This document shows positions 17,059 through 26,067 of a stretch of 64,000 nt of DNA, in pieces. The translations under genes and the position numbers were made by a program. How positions within the stretch are numbered: the stretch's first letter is position 1; each line of letters opens with the position of its first letter. The stretch comes from G963665085 sp963665085. Lineage in GTDB: Bacteria; Bacteroidota; Bacteroidia; Bacteroidales; JAAAOM01. Below the pieces are notes generated by a model, which saw nothing but the letters and a program-made list of their open reading frames with translations, was not told the origin of the DNA and made no database searches. The stretch spans positions 4,464,001 through 4,528,000 of the forward strand of contig CAXXXS010000001.1 in NCBI GenBank assembly GCA_963665085.2, in the 5' to 3' direction.

Positions 17059-18549
17059 TTATAATGTTACTCCAGACTTAAAAATTGCAATTTCACGGTA
17101 TCCATAAATTTCATTATTTACCTGATTACCATTTGCTACGTTAAGAATATAAGACAGAAAATCTTCAGCCAAATCTTCTAATGATTTCACTCCATCAGCA
17201 ATCAAACCGGCATTAAAATCAATCCAGTGAGGTTTGTTTTCGGCAAGAGGTGTATTGGAAGAGATCTTTAATGTAGGAATAAAGCTACCAAAAGGAGTGC
17301 CTCTGCCTGTTGTAAATAACACCATGTGGCATCCGGCAGCACCTAAAGCTGTTGTAGCAACTAAATCGTTACCCGGAGCACTTAATAAATTAAGCCCTTT
17401 TGTTAAAAGTCGTTCCCCATACATTAATACATCGTTTACTGTTGACTTTCCACATTTTTGGGTGCAACCCAATGATTTTTCTTCCAATGTTGAAATTCCT
17501 CCTGCTTTATTTCCAGGAGATGGATTTTCATAGATAGGTTGTTTGTTCTTTATAAAAAAATCTTTAAAATCGTTGATTAGATGTACTGTTTTATCAAAAG
17601 TATCTTTGTCTTTTGAACGGCTCATTAGAATTGTTTCGGCACCAAACATCTCAGGGACTTCGGTTAAAACGGAAGTACCACCTTGAGCTACCAGAATATC
17701 TGTTAAAACTCCTAAAAGCGGATTGGCTGTAATACCTGACATACCATCAGAACCACCACATTTTAAACCAACACGTAATTCAGAAACAGGAACATCAACA
17801 CGTTTATCTTTGCTTACCAAATCGAAAAGGCCATGAAGTAATTTCATTCCTTCTTCATGCTCATCCTGAACTTGTTGAGTGACAAGAAACTTAATTCTAT
17901 CCTGATCATATTCCCCCAGCATTTTTTCAAAATCATCGGGTTGGTTATTTTCGCACCCCAAACCTAATACTAATACACCTCCAGCATTAGGATGTAAAAC
18001 GATATCTCGTAAAATTTTTCGCGTATTTTCATGATCATCACCAAGTTGAGAACATCCATAATTATGTTTAAAAATTTCTATCCCATCCACCATACTGGAA
18101 TCTACTTCAGCCTTTAATGTATTTAGCATACGTTCACCCACACCATTTACACATCCCACGGTAGGGACAATCCAAATCTCATTTCTAATACCAACATCCC
18201 CATTTTTTCGTTTGTATCCTTTAAAAGTTAGATTGCGAATGGGAAAATCAACAGCCGAAAGTTCTTTTTTATAACTGTATTCCAATACGCCTTCTAAGTT
18301 GGTTTTTATATTATTCTCATTTATATGAGCTCCAGAGTCAATATTAGAAATTGCATGACCAATAGGATAGCCATATTTAATAATATTTTCGCCTTTAATA
18401 ATTGAAGTTAAGGCAAATTTATGAGCACGATGAATATCATCTTTTAATATTATAGTCGTTTTATTAATCTTTACAATAGTACCTTTTTTTATATCGTCTA
18501 AAGCTACTGCTACATTATCCCTGGTATCAATTACTATATATTTTGACAT
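17059..18549 (-). CDS. uxaA: Altronate dehydratase
   Basis: The protein has 496 residues, the full length of UxaA. It has the N-terminal SAF-like domain (IKKGTIVKIN, YGYPIGHAI) and the large C-terminal domain starting FKGYKRKNGDVGIRNEIWIVPTVGC. Conserved blocks include HNYGCSQLGDDHENT, GLGCENNQ, LKCGGSDGMSGITANPLLG and CTQKCGKSTVNDVL, with Cys residues that serve the Fe-dependent dehydration. It converts D-altronate to 2-keto-3-deoxygluconate in galacturonate breakdown. It lies downstream of uxaB and a LacI regulator in the same direction. Confidence 0.95.
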   Translation of the reverse strand: MSKYIVIDTRDNVAVALDDIKKGTIVKINKTTIILKDDIHRAHKFALTSIIKGENIIKYGYPIGHAISNIDSGAHINENNIKTNLEGVLEYSYKKELSAVDFPIRNLTFKGYKRKNGDVGIRNEIWIVPTVGCVNGVGERMLNTLKAEVDSSMVDGIEIFKHNYGCSQLGDDHENTRKILRDIVLHPNAGGVLVLGLGCENNQPDDFEKMLGEYDQDRIKFLVTQQVQDEHEEGMKLLHGLFDLVSKDKRVDVPVSELRVGLKCGGSDGMSGITANPLLGVLTDILVAQGGTSVLTEVPEMFGAETILMSRSKDKDTFDKTVHLINDFKDFFIKNKQPIYENPSPGNKAGGISTLEEKSLGCTQKCGKSTVNDVLMYGERLLTKGLNLLSAPGNDLVATTALGAAGCHMVLFTTGRGTPFGSFIPTLKISSNTPLAENKPHWIDFNAGLIADGVKSLEDLAEDFLSYILNVANGNQVNNEIYGYREIAIFKSGVTL

Positions 18550-18674
18550 TTGATTCTGTATAAATTGGATTAATATTAAAGTACAAACCAGAATGTGTAA
18601 AAATTCATGACCTCGCTCAAACTTATCTTGTTTTTCAGTTAATTATTATATCGGACGAAAGTCGAGTTGACTTT

Positions 18675-20150
18675 TTAGGCATCTCTCTTAATAACATCAC
18701 TGCTTGAAATCAATGACTTTACTACTTCAAGCATGCCTTTATTAAGAATGTTAGTTAAATAGTTTGAAGTTTTTTTAGCCAAGTCGTTTATCTTTGTAAG
18801 ATCCTCACCCCAAATTTTTGTATTTCTCAAAAAATCATTTACCATCTCACTTATTTCCATTTCCTTGCTATCCACCTTTGTCCAATTCGTATTGAAAAAA
18901 TTTAATATAAATTCTTCGTCTCTCAAAGTGATTTTCTCATTATTGATTTCTCCGCGATAAAGAACCATTAAAGCAGCTAGTGCAACAACTAAATTTGTGG
19001 GTAATTCTTTGTTTATTCTTTGGTATTCTTTAACTGTGTCTAATACCCGTGCTTTGTATTTTGATACAGAGTTCAAGGAAATACTTAAAAGAGCATGTTC
19101 AATAAATGGATTACGAAAACGTTCCATAACAGCCTTAGCAAATAATTCCAGTTCTTTCTTGGGCATATCTAAAGCCGGAATAATCTCATTATTTATCGTT
19201 TGTTTAATAAATTCTCCCACAACTTCATGCTCCACAGCTTCTCCAACATAATCAATACCGCATAATAATGCGACTGGTGTCATAACTGTATGTGGACCGT
19301 TTAATAAGCGTACTTTACGTGTTCGATAAGGTGTTACATCATCAACAAATAATATATTTAATCCTGCTTTCTCAGCTGGAATTTCATTCTTAATCCATTG
19401 AGCCCCTTCTATAACCCAAAGATGAAAATGTTCTCCATCTACAACCAGTTTATCTTCATATTCAGTTTGTGCATTTACTTCTTTTGCAGATTCAGGATTA
19501 AAACCGGGTACTATACGATCAACGAGTGTATTCGTAAATACATTGGCTGCTTCTAACCAATTACAAAATTCAATTTCCAAATTCCATAAATCACAGTACT
19601 GAGCAACACATTTTTTTAATTTATCTCCATTTCTATCTATCAGTTCGCAAGGAAAAATTATAAATCCTTTTGAGTTATCTCCATGAAATGTTTTATAACG
19701 ATGGTATAACAATTGGGTTAATTTTCCCGGGAATGAAGAGGGGGGGAGCATCTCGAATGTGTCGGTTTCAACAAAGGTTATTCCTGCTTCTGTAGTATTT
19801 GATACAATAAAACGCATATCAGGATTTTCTGCCAGTTTAATATAAGCATCAAAATCATCATAAGGATTAATGCCTCTGGAGATAGAATTTAGCAGTTTCG
19901 ACTCTTTTACAGCTTTCCCATCTTTAAGCCCTTTTGAAACCAACGTATAAAGCCCGTCTTGTTCATTAAGTAAATCGACCATTCCACTATTGATGGGTTG
20001 TACAACTACGACACTGCTATTAAAATCAGCTTTATTATTCATTTCATCCACCATCCAATCAACAAAAGCACGTAGAAAGTTACCTTCTCCGAATTGGATA
20101 ATACGTTCTGGTGCAACTGTTAAATTAAGACTACTCCTGTTTATTTTCAT
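18675..20150 (-). CDS. uxaB: Tagaturonate reductase (altronate oxidoreductase)
   Basis: The protein has 491 residues. The mannitol/hexuronate dehydrogenase family start is ERIIQFGEGNFLRAFVDWMVDEMN, with VSNTTEAGITF, FPCELIDRNGDKLK and the catalytic-region block RKVRLLNGPHTVMTPVALLCG. It reduces tagaturonate to altronate with NADH, just before UxaA. The gap to the LacI regulator upstream is six bases, so the regulator heads the operon. UxaC (uronate isomerase) is not in the window. Confidence 0.95.
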   Translation of the reverse strand: MKINRSSLNLTVAPERIIQFGEGNFLRAFVDWMVDEMNNKADFNSSVVVVQPINSGMVDLLNEQDGLYTLVSKGLKDGKAVKESKLLNSISRGINPYDDFDAYIKLAENPDMRFIVSNTTEAGITFVETDTFEMLPPSSFPGKLTQLLYHRYKTFHGDNSKGFIIFPCELIDRNGDKLKKCVAQYCDLWNLEIEFCNWLEAANVFTNTLVDRIVPGFNPESAKEVNAQTEYEDKLVVDGEHFHLWVIEGAQWIKNEIPAEKAGLNILFVDDVTPYRTRKVRLLNGPHTVMTPVALLCGIDYVGEAVEHEVVGEFIKQTINNEIIPALDMPKKELELFAKAVMERFRNPFIEHALLSISLNSVSKYKARVLDTVKEYQRINKELPTNLVVALAALMVLYRGEINNEKITLRDEEFILNFFNTNWTKVDSKEMEISEMVNDFLRNTKIWGEDLTKINDLAKKTSNYLTNILNKGMLEVVKSLISSSDVIKRDA

Positions 20151-20156
20151 ATTTGT

Positions 20157-21176
20157 TTATTGTTTTTCTGATGATTCCCTTACTACCAGCTTTGTTTTCA
20201 TAACAACCTGTCGTGGAGCCAATTTATTTTCTGAATTAATTTGATCTAACAACAACCGGGCTGTTTCTTCTCCAAATTCAATTGTAGGGTGTAACACTGT
20301 AGTTAATGTAGGTTCTACAATGGTTGAATGAAATTCATTGTTAAATCCTGTTACAGCAATATCTTCTGGGATTTTAAATCCATGACGCTTTATTTCTTTC
20401 ATCACGACGTATGCAATTGTATCGTTCATACAAAAAATTGCATCTGGTATGGGTTTGTTGTTGAGTAATTTATAAACCGCTTTAGTTGCTCCGGTAGGAG
20501 TTAAATCACAATGAACTACATTCGCTTCGTTATAAGAAACATTTCTTTCTTGAAGTGCGCTAATATATCCTGCAATACGCTCATTTGTAATGTATAATTT
20601 TTTAGGACCAGTGATATGTGCAATATTTTCAGCTCCCGAATCAAATAAGTGAAGAGTTAATTCCTTAGCAGCGTCAGCGTTATCAGCAATTACTGAAGAA
20701 AATTCATTTGTTCTACAAACCCTGTCGAAAAATACTAAGGGAATAGTGTTTGATAACATTATATCGAAATGAGAAAAATCGCGCGTTTCCTGTGTAAGGC
20801 ATACAATAAGGCCTTCAACATTTAACTTTAATAAATTTTTGATACATTCTTTTTCTGTTTCATAATTTTCGCGTGAATTGGCAATTATAATAAAGTATCC
20901 CTCTTTTTTCGCATAGCCTTCAATGCCACTAATAATAGAAGCATAAAAATTTTTCTCCATATTAGGAACTACAACACCTATTGTTTTAGTCGTGTTATTT
21001 TTTTTGTTATTTGAATCTTTTGCGGAAAAATAATTCCATCTTCTAGCCAACTCATTAACACGAGTTTTAACATCTACACTAATATCTGGATGATCCTTTA
21101 AAGCCCTCGAAACAGTTGATATAGAAAGTTCTAATTTTTCTGCAATATCTTTTAAAGAAACATTTTTTCGTGCCAT
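20157..21176 (-). CDS. LacI-family transcriptional regulator of the hexuronate operon
   Basis: The protein has 339 residues. The N-terminal LacI helix-turn-helix is VSLKDIAEKLELSISTVSRAL (about 4-24, written in the usual V-T-x-x-D-I-A form), followed by a hinge helix and a periplasmic-binding-protein-like effector domain (TIGVVVPNMEKNFYASIISGIE through EEDIAVTGFNNE). It precedes uxaB by 6 bp and is inferred to control uxaB and uxaA in response to a hexuronate or KDG-type effector. The 450 bp upstream hold its promoter. Confidence 0.9.
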   Translation of the reverse strand: MARKNVSLKDIAEKLELSISTVSRALKDHPDISVDVKTRVNELARRWNYFSAKDSNNKKNNTTKTIGVVVPNMEKNFYASIISGIEGYAKKEGYFIIIANSRENYETEKECIKNLLKLNVEGLIVCLTQETRDFSHFDIMLSNTIPLVFFDRVCRTNEFSSVIADNADAAKELTLHLFDSGAENIAHITGPKKLYITNERIAGYISALQERNVSYNEANVVHCDLTPTGATKAVYKLLNNKPIPDAIFCMNDTIAYVVMKEIKRHGFKIPEDIAVTGFNNEFHSTIVEPTLTTVLHPTIEFGEETARLLLDQINSENKLAPRQVVMKTKLVVRESSEKQ

Positions 21177-21198
21177 AATTATTTAATAATTATAATTA

Positions 21199-21206
21199 CA
21201 AAAGTA
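21199..21206 (-). promoter_or_regulatory. Candidate -7 box (TACTTTTG on minus strand) for the lacI-uxaB-uxaA operon
   Basis: Read on the minus strand, TACTTTTG matches TAnnTTTG and lies 22 bp upstream of the LacI-type regulator start. Confidence 0.5.
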
Positions 21207-21623
21207 ATATACTTATATTTTTTAATTAATATTTTGCGTAAATATTTAAATATTTTACGCAAATAAATATTATTTATTATTTAATAAGTATCATATTTAA
21301 TTGATAAATAGAAAGAAGTATGTATTTTGTGCAAATTCATTTTTATATAATCTGTTTTTTTACTTTAAAAGAACTAGTTTATTCATATGCATCTTAATAC
21401 AGTAATATAAATTTTAACTATATTAATTATTGTTAGTATAAAAAAGTTGCTATAACTTAAATAGTTTATAAATCTTAATCTATTGATATTTAATATTTCT
21501 AACTTTATTGTAATTTACTATCAATCATGTTTCTACTTGTCCAAATGAATAACTATAAATATTTTTACAGTAAAAAAGATACTAAGAGTTAAAAAGTTGT
21601 TAAATATCTAAATTATTATAATT
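21207..21623. other. AT-rich intergenic region, no gene seen
   Basis: About 417 bp of very AT-rich DNA lies between the divergent LacI-type and NAD(P)-binding genes. A short dyad is visible around 21238-21262 (TTGCGTAAATA with TATTTTACGCAA), which could be an operator for the LacI-type protein. No ORF or RNA gene is recognised. Confidence 0.5.
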
Positions 21624-22274
21624 ATGAAAAAAGTTGTTTTGATTGGAGCTAGTGGTTTTGTTGGTTCAGCCATATTAAATGAATTACTAAATAGAGAATA
21701 TAATGTATCAGCTGTAGTTCGTAATCCTGAGAAAATTAAAGTAGAAAACTCTAATTTATCAGTTATAAAAGCGGATGTTTCATCTGTTGATACAGTAATT
21801 GAAATATGTAAAGATTATGATTCAGTTATAAGTGCTTATAATCCTGGATGGGAGAATCCTGATATTTACAATGAAACATTATCTGTTTACCCGACAATTT
21901 TAAATGGAGCAAAAAAAGCTGGTGTTAAACGTCTGCTTTGTGTTGGTGGCGCTGGTACTCTTTTCGTTTCAGAAGGAGTTCGTGTTATGGATACCGGAGT
22001 TCTTCCAGAAGAAATTCTACCTGCAGTTAAATCTTTAGGTGAATTTTATTTAGATATCCTTACAAAAGAAAAAGATATAGATTGGGTTTTCTTTTCTCCA
22101 GCAGGAAATATATTTCCCGGAGAACGTACAGGTAAATTTCGTCTTGGAAAAGATAATTTAATTGTAGATGAAAAGGGGGAAAGTAAAATATCTGTTGAAG
22201 ACTATGCTGTTGCTATGGTCGATGAATTAGAAAAGAAAGAGCATCATCAAGAACGATTTACTATTGGTTATTAA
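21624..22274 (+). CDS. NAD(P)-binding Rossmann protein (NmrA/YwnB-like SDR)
   Basis: The protein has 216 residues. It starts KKVVLIGASGFVGSAILNELLNR, the GxxGxxG dinucleotide motif of atypical short-chain dehydrogenases, followed by VSAVVRNPEKI and LLCVGGAGTLF. These single-domain proteins resemble redox sensors or NAD(P)H-dependent reductases. The usual YxxxK pair is not obvious. The gene stands alone, ended by the palindrome at 22282-22311. Confidence 0.85.
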   Translation: MKKVVLIGASGFVGSAILNELLNREYNVSAVVRNPEKIKVENSNLSVIKADVSSVDTVIEICKDYDSVISAYNPGWENPDIYNETLSVYPTILNGAKKAGVKRLLCVGGAGTLFVSEGVRVMDTGVLPEEILPAVKSLGEFYLDILTKEKDIDWVFFSPAGNIFPGERTGKFRLGKDNLIVDEKGESKISVEDYAVAMVDELEKKEHHQERFTIGY

Positions 22275-22281
22275 TATTGAT

Positions 22282-22311
22282 TATGACTTTATGTTATAAC
22301 ATAAAGTCATA
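22282..22311 (+). terminator. Perfect 30-bp palindrome after the NAD(P)-binding gene
   Basis: The two 15-bp arms are exact complements (left arm TATGACTTTATGTTA), centred at 22296/22297 and starting 8 bp after the stop. It is AT-rich without a long T-tract, so it is a terminator-like mRNA end. The next 290 bp to the cytochrome gene hold no recognised gene. Confidence 0.6.
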
Positions 22312-22599
22312 TTTAATCATAAGAATTCCTCGATCTTCTACTTCTGGGTATTTATACGATAATAATTAATATTAACTATCAATCCTATTATCTTTTCCCT
22401 TAAGAATAGTATTAAATGAAATTTTCAAATATAAGTTGTCTTGTATAGGCTATAAAATATTGATATTACCATCTAGATAGGAAAGTTATAGTTTTATTTA
22501 ACATACAAAAAATCAGTTAAATAATTGCTTTTATTTTTAATTTTTGATAACTTTTGTTCTGAAACGTTTGTTTATATAATCGATATTAATTTTGAGATT

Positions 22600-23616
22600 A
22601 TGCACAAAAAATTGTTTTCCTTTTTTATAATAACTGCAATTATTTTACTTCCTACTTTCATTCTTCAAAATTCGTGTATACATGAGTCTCAATTGATTGA
22701 AGAATTTGATACAATTTGTTATAACACCCAGGTTCAGCCTATTCTTACAAATTCGTGTGGAGTAATTGGGTGTCATGATGCAGGTTCTGCCAGGGAAGGA
22801 TTTGTAGCTACTAATTATCAGGCTGTAATAAATTCAGTAGAACCAGGAGATCCAAAAAAGAGTAAGTTATATGATGTCGTAACTAATATTTGGGCAGAGC
22901 ATTTTATGCCTCCCGGAAGTCCTCTTTCAAAAAATGAAAGAAATATTATTCAACTATGGATTTTGCAAGGTGCATTAGAGACTATGTGCACAGATACTTC
23001 TAGTAGTACTTCTACTACTTATCCTGAGGATACTATTTGTTTTAAACAGGACATACAGCCAATCTTTTTATCTAGCTGTGCCACAACAGGTTGTCATGAT
23101 GCAGCTTCACATGCTGAAGGGTATATCTTAACAGATTATGCACATATCGTTTCCAGAGGTATAAGTCCCTATAACTCTCAAAACAGTAAAATATATAATG
23201 TTTTAATCTCAAATGAAGCAGACGACCAAATGCCACCACCTCCACGTTCTCGCTTATCAAACGATCAAATAGCTGCTATTCAGCAATGGATTGATGAAGG
23301 GGCAATTAATAGTGACTGCCCTGGAAAAGGATGTGATACATTATCTTCAATTTCATATAGTCAACATGTTTTACCTATTTTACAAGATAATTGCATTTCG
23401 TGTCATAATACAATACCTGCTAACGGAGGTGTTTTACTCAACAGTTACACTAATATAGCAAATGCAATTAATGAAACAAGAAATGGGACATCTCTGTTAC
23501 TTGGGTCTATTCGCAGAGAAAACGGGTTTATTTCCATGCCTCAGACATATAGTTTAACAGATTGTGAGATTAGGACCATTGAATTATGGGTAGAACAAGG
23601 TATGTTAAATAACTAA
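22600..23616 (+). CDS. Exported protein with three cytochrome-c-like modules
   Basis: The protein has 338 residues from the ATG at 22600; a longer frame from 22525 would bury the signal sequence. The N-terminus HKKLFSFFIITAIILLPTF is a signal segment, and the Cys in LQNSC may be lipidated. Three similar ~85-residue modules follow, each opening with xQPIL/F...C and closing with a Trp-rich IQLWILQGA / IQQWIDEGA / IELWVEQGM helix. The putative haem sites are CGVIGCH, CATTGCH (both CX4CH) and CISCH (canonical CX2CH). Each module has a later Met in MPPG, MPPP or MPQ as a likely axial ligand. This is the planctomycete-type cytochrome c domain plan. It heads a cluster with another c-type lipoprotein, DUF5777 and YceI, so a periplasmic electron-transfer role is inferred. 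Confidence 0.75.
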   Translation: MHKKLFSFFIITAIILLPTFILQNSCIHESQLIEEFDTICYNTQVQPILTNSCGVIGCHDAGSAREGFVATNYQAVINSVEPGDPKKSKLYDVVTNIWAEHFMPPGSPLSKNERNIIQLWILQGALETMCTDTSSSTSTTYPEDTICFKQDIQPIFLSSCATTGCHDAASHAEGYILTDYAHIVSRGISPYNSQNSKIYNVLISNEADDQMPPPPRSRLSNDQIAAIQQWIDEGAINSDCPGKGCDTLSSISYSQHVLPILQDNCISCHNTIPANGGVLLNSYTNIANAINETRNGTSLLLGSIRRENGFISMPQTYSLTDCEIRTIELWVEQGMLNN

Positions 23617-23630
23617 CAAAAAACTAATTT

Positions 23631-24029
23631 ATGAATAAGCATCCATTATCCATTGTATTCTTCATCGGCTCAATTATCACAGGTTGTTTGTTTCTCAATT
23701 CTTGTTACTATGATAGCGAAGAATATCTTTTTCCTGAATTGAACTCTGGCTGTGATACAACAAATGTAACCTATAGCACAACAATACAACCTATGTTACA
23801 ATCCTATTGTTATTCATGCCATAGGAATTCTGTTGCATCTGGTAGTGGTGGAGGCATTAAACTTGAAGATTTTAATGACGTAAAAATTGCTGCTGACAAT
23901 GGTAGTTTACTAGGTTCTATCTCACATAATAATGGATACAGCCCAATGCCTAAAGGAGGCACAAAATTAGCAGACTGTAAAATAACACAAACCCATGTAT
24001 GGATTGAAAACGGAGCTCTTAACGATTAA
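23631..24029 (+). CDS. c-type cytochrome-like lipoprotein
   Basis: The protein has 132 residues. The signal sequence ends in a Cys region (ITGCLFLNSCYYD) likely to be a lipobox. There is one haem site CYSCH near 60, a distal SPMPKGG Met, and the WIENGALND helix ending. It matches the third module of the preceding gene, so the two arose from a common domain. It lies 14 bp downstream and is co-transcribed. Confidence 0.75.
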   Translation: MNKHPLSIVFFIGSIITGCLFLNSCYYDSEEYLFPELNSGCDTTNVTYSTTIQPMLQSYCYSCHRNSVASGSGGGIKLEDFNDVKIAADNGSLLGSISHNNGYSPMPKGGTKLADCKITQTHVWIENGALND

Positions 24030-24040
24030 TATATTCCAAC

Positions 24041-24922
24041 ATGAAAAATACGTTAATAATCATATTGATAACAAGTGTATTCTTTCCTTTTGTTCTTAGG
24101 GGCCAGGATATAGATGATTTATTGGAAGAATCAACAGGTAATAATACAGAATATACATATGCAACTTTTAAAGCTACAAGAATTGTTAGTGGGCATTCAG
24201 TTGAGCGTATGCCCGAAGGGCAGTTGGATTTTAGGATTTCTCATCGTTTTGGCAGGATTAATTCAGGACTTTATGAGTTTTTGGGGTTAGACCAGGCAAA
24301 CATTCACATTGGTTTTGACTATGGTATTGCTGATTGGCTAATGGTTGGTATTGGCAGGGGAACGTATGAAAAATCATACGATGGATTGTTTAAATTTTCA
24401 CTTTTAAGACAATCAAAAGGAGAACGTACAATGCCGGTATCAGTTTCTTATTTAACAACAGCTTCTGTAAATACACTAAAATGGCAAAATGAAGCAGAAT
24501 TACCCTTCTGGGATCGTGTAAGCTATGTTCATCAATTTTTGGTGGCACGTAAATTTAGTGAAAGATTTTCACTGGAAATAAATCCAACCCTTGTGCACAG
24601 AAACATGGTTGCTACAGAACTCGACCCAAATGATATTCTGGCTGTTGGTATTGGTAGTCGCTTTAAATTATCAAATCGTGTTTCTGTAAATGCAGAATAT
24701 TATTATGTTATTCCACCAATTAATAATTTTCCGAGCATAGAAACCTTTAACCCGCTTTCTATTGGATTTGATATTGAAACCGGAGGGCATGTTTTTCAAT
24801 TGTTTTTTTCAAATTCTATCGCTATGATCGAAAAAGGATTCATTGGAGAAACAACAGGAGACTGGCTTAACGGAGATATTCATTTTGGTTTCAACATTTC
24901 AAGGGTTTTTACGTTGAAATAG
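24041..24922 (+). CDS. DUF5777-type outer-membrane beta-barrel protein
   Basis: The protein has 293 residues with a signal peptide ending near VLRGQD. Conserved blocks are ATFKATRIVSGHSVERMPEGQ (given only to show the family pattern up to LDFRISHRFGRINSG), LDQANIHIGFDYGIADWLMVGIGR and a final aromatic strand. Alternating hydrophobic strands suggest an outer-membrane barrel. DUF5777 genes often accompany cytochrome-like lipoproteins and YceI in Bacteroidota, exactly as here. The function is unknown; a barrel partner for the haem proteins is possible. Confidence 0.75.
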   Translation: MKNTLIIILITSVFFPFVLRGQDIDDLLEESTGNNTEYTYATFKATRIVSGHSVERMPEGQLDFRISHRFGRINSGLYEFLGLDQANIHIGFDYGIADWLMVGIGRGTYEKSYDGLFKFSLLRQSKGERTMPVSVSYLTTASVNTLKWQNEAELPFWDRVSYVHQFLVARKFSERFSLEINPTLVHRNMVATELDPNDILAVGIGSRFKLSNRVSVNAEYYYVIPPINNFPSIETFNPLSIGFDIETGGHVFQLFFSNSIAMIEKGFIGETTGDWLNGDIHFGFNISRVFTLK

Positions 24923-24963
24923 AACTTACATTAAGTTTTTATACAAATTTTAAAAGCAGAAAG

Positions 24964-25503
24964 ATGAAAACTCTAGTTTTATTTATTGCCGCACTGTTAA
25001 TAAATACAGGACTATACGCCCAAAAATTGATTTCAAAAAATGGACATATATGGTTTTACTCGCATACAGCCGTTGAAGATATTGAGGCACATAATCACCA
25101 ATCGGTTAGTATTCTCGATAAAGAAACGGGAGATATACAATTTAGCCTTCTTGTAAAATCTTTTGAATTTGAAAAGAAGCTAATGCAAGAGCACTTCAAT
25201 GAAAATTACATGGAATCTGACGAATTCCCCAAAGCATCATTTAATGGTAAAATAATAAATCTGAACAGCATTGATTTTGAAAAGGATGGAATATACAAAG
25301 CAAATGTGGAAGGATCACTTACAATTCATGGCGTTACGAAGAATATAACGACAGCAGCAATGTTAACTATAAAAAATAAAAAAGTATCTGCAAAATCTGA
25401 ATTCATTCTAGTGCCCAAAAATTATAATATTGAAATTCCAAATGTTGTTGAAGAAAAAATTGCTAAAGAAATTACCGTAAACATTGAGAATGATTACAAC
25501 TAA
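24964..25503 (+). CDS. YceI-family periplasmic lipid-binding protein
   Basis: The protein has 179 residues including the signal peptide (to about LYAQ). The YceI lipocalin-like barrel shows FEFEKKLMQEHFNENYMESDEFP followed by ASFNGKI and a GSLTIHGVTKNI block, all typical. The family binds isoprenoid or other amphiphiles in the periplasm. It is the fourth gene of the cytochrome/DUF5777 cluster. Confidence 0.9.
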   Translation: MKTLVLFIAALLINTGLYAQKLISKNGHIWFYSHTAVEDIEAHNHQSVSILDKETGDIQFSLLVKSFEFEKKLMQEHFNENYMESDEFPKASFNGKIINLNSIDFEKDGIYKANVEGSLTIHGVTKNITTAAMLTIKNKKVSAKSEFILVPKNYNIEIPNVVEEKIAKEITVNIENDYN

Positions 25504-25509
25504 AATTTT

Positions 25510-25932
25510 ATGGCTATGAAAAACAAAAAATTTCTAATTATTATATTATTAATAATTATAATTGTTATTATCCTGTTAGGCTGGTATGTGTTCAGACCAA
25601 GTGAAACAAGTTTAGGAAAAGTACAGGCAGATTTTTCTATTGAACCGCTTACACTTGTAGAAGAGTTCAATAATGATGAACAGGCTGCAAATGCAAAATA
25701 TCTTGGAAAAGTTGTCGAAGTATCCGGCAGGTTGGATGAAATTACAACTGAAGGGGAAAATATTGCACTAACATTAAAAAATACCGATGAAATATCTGGT
25801 GTTATATGCAGCTTTGATAAATCAGCTTTACCAGAAGTATTACCAGAAATTGGAGAAGTTGTTAATATTAAAGGAATCTGTTCCGGGTATCTGATGGATG
25901 TTATTTTAAATAAATGTTCCTTGGATAAATAA
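25510..25932 (+). CDS. Membrane-anchored OB-fold (tRNA_anti-like) protein
   Basis: The protein has 140 residues; the start is taken at 25510 or the ATG two codons later. There is one N-terminal transmembrane helix (about 7-27, Ile/Leu-rich) and then an OB-fold with YLGKVVEVSGRLDEI, NIALTLKN and VNIKGICSGYLMDVILNKC, the pattern of the bacteroidetal tRNA_anti-like family. The fold may bind a small ligand outside the membrane. It is seven bases after yceI and ends the cluster before the 38-bp palindrome. Confidence 0.75.
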   Translation: MAMKNKKFLIIILLIIIIVIILLGWYVFRPSETSLGKVQADFSIEPLTLVEEFNNDEQAANAKYLGKVVEVSGRLDEITTEGENIALTLKNTDEISGVICSFDKSALPEVLPEIGEVVNIKGICSGYLMDVILNKCSLDK

Positions 25933-26006
25933 GAATTGTAATGTTGGCAATGCATTTTTCTTGATTCGCCAGTTTTATATTTTGCCTTACTATTACTTAA
26001 TAGTAT

Positions 26007-26044
26007 AAAAAAGCTCTGAAATGAATTCATTTCAGAGCTTTTTT
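26007..26044. terminator. Bidirectional terminator, perfect 38-bp palindrome
   Basis: A-tract, GCTCTGAAATGAATTCATTT core and CAGAGC, T-tract: the symmetric palindrome is centred at 26025/26026 between convergent transcripts (OB-fold gene and TonB receptor). Confidence 0.95.
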
Positions 26045-26067
26045 TATCGAGACAATCTACAGTTCTA

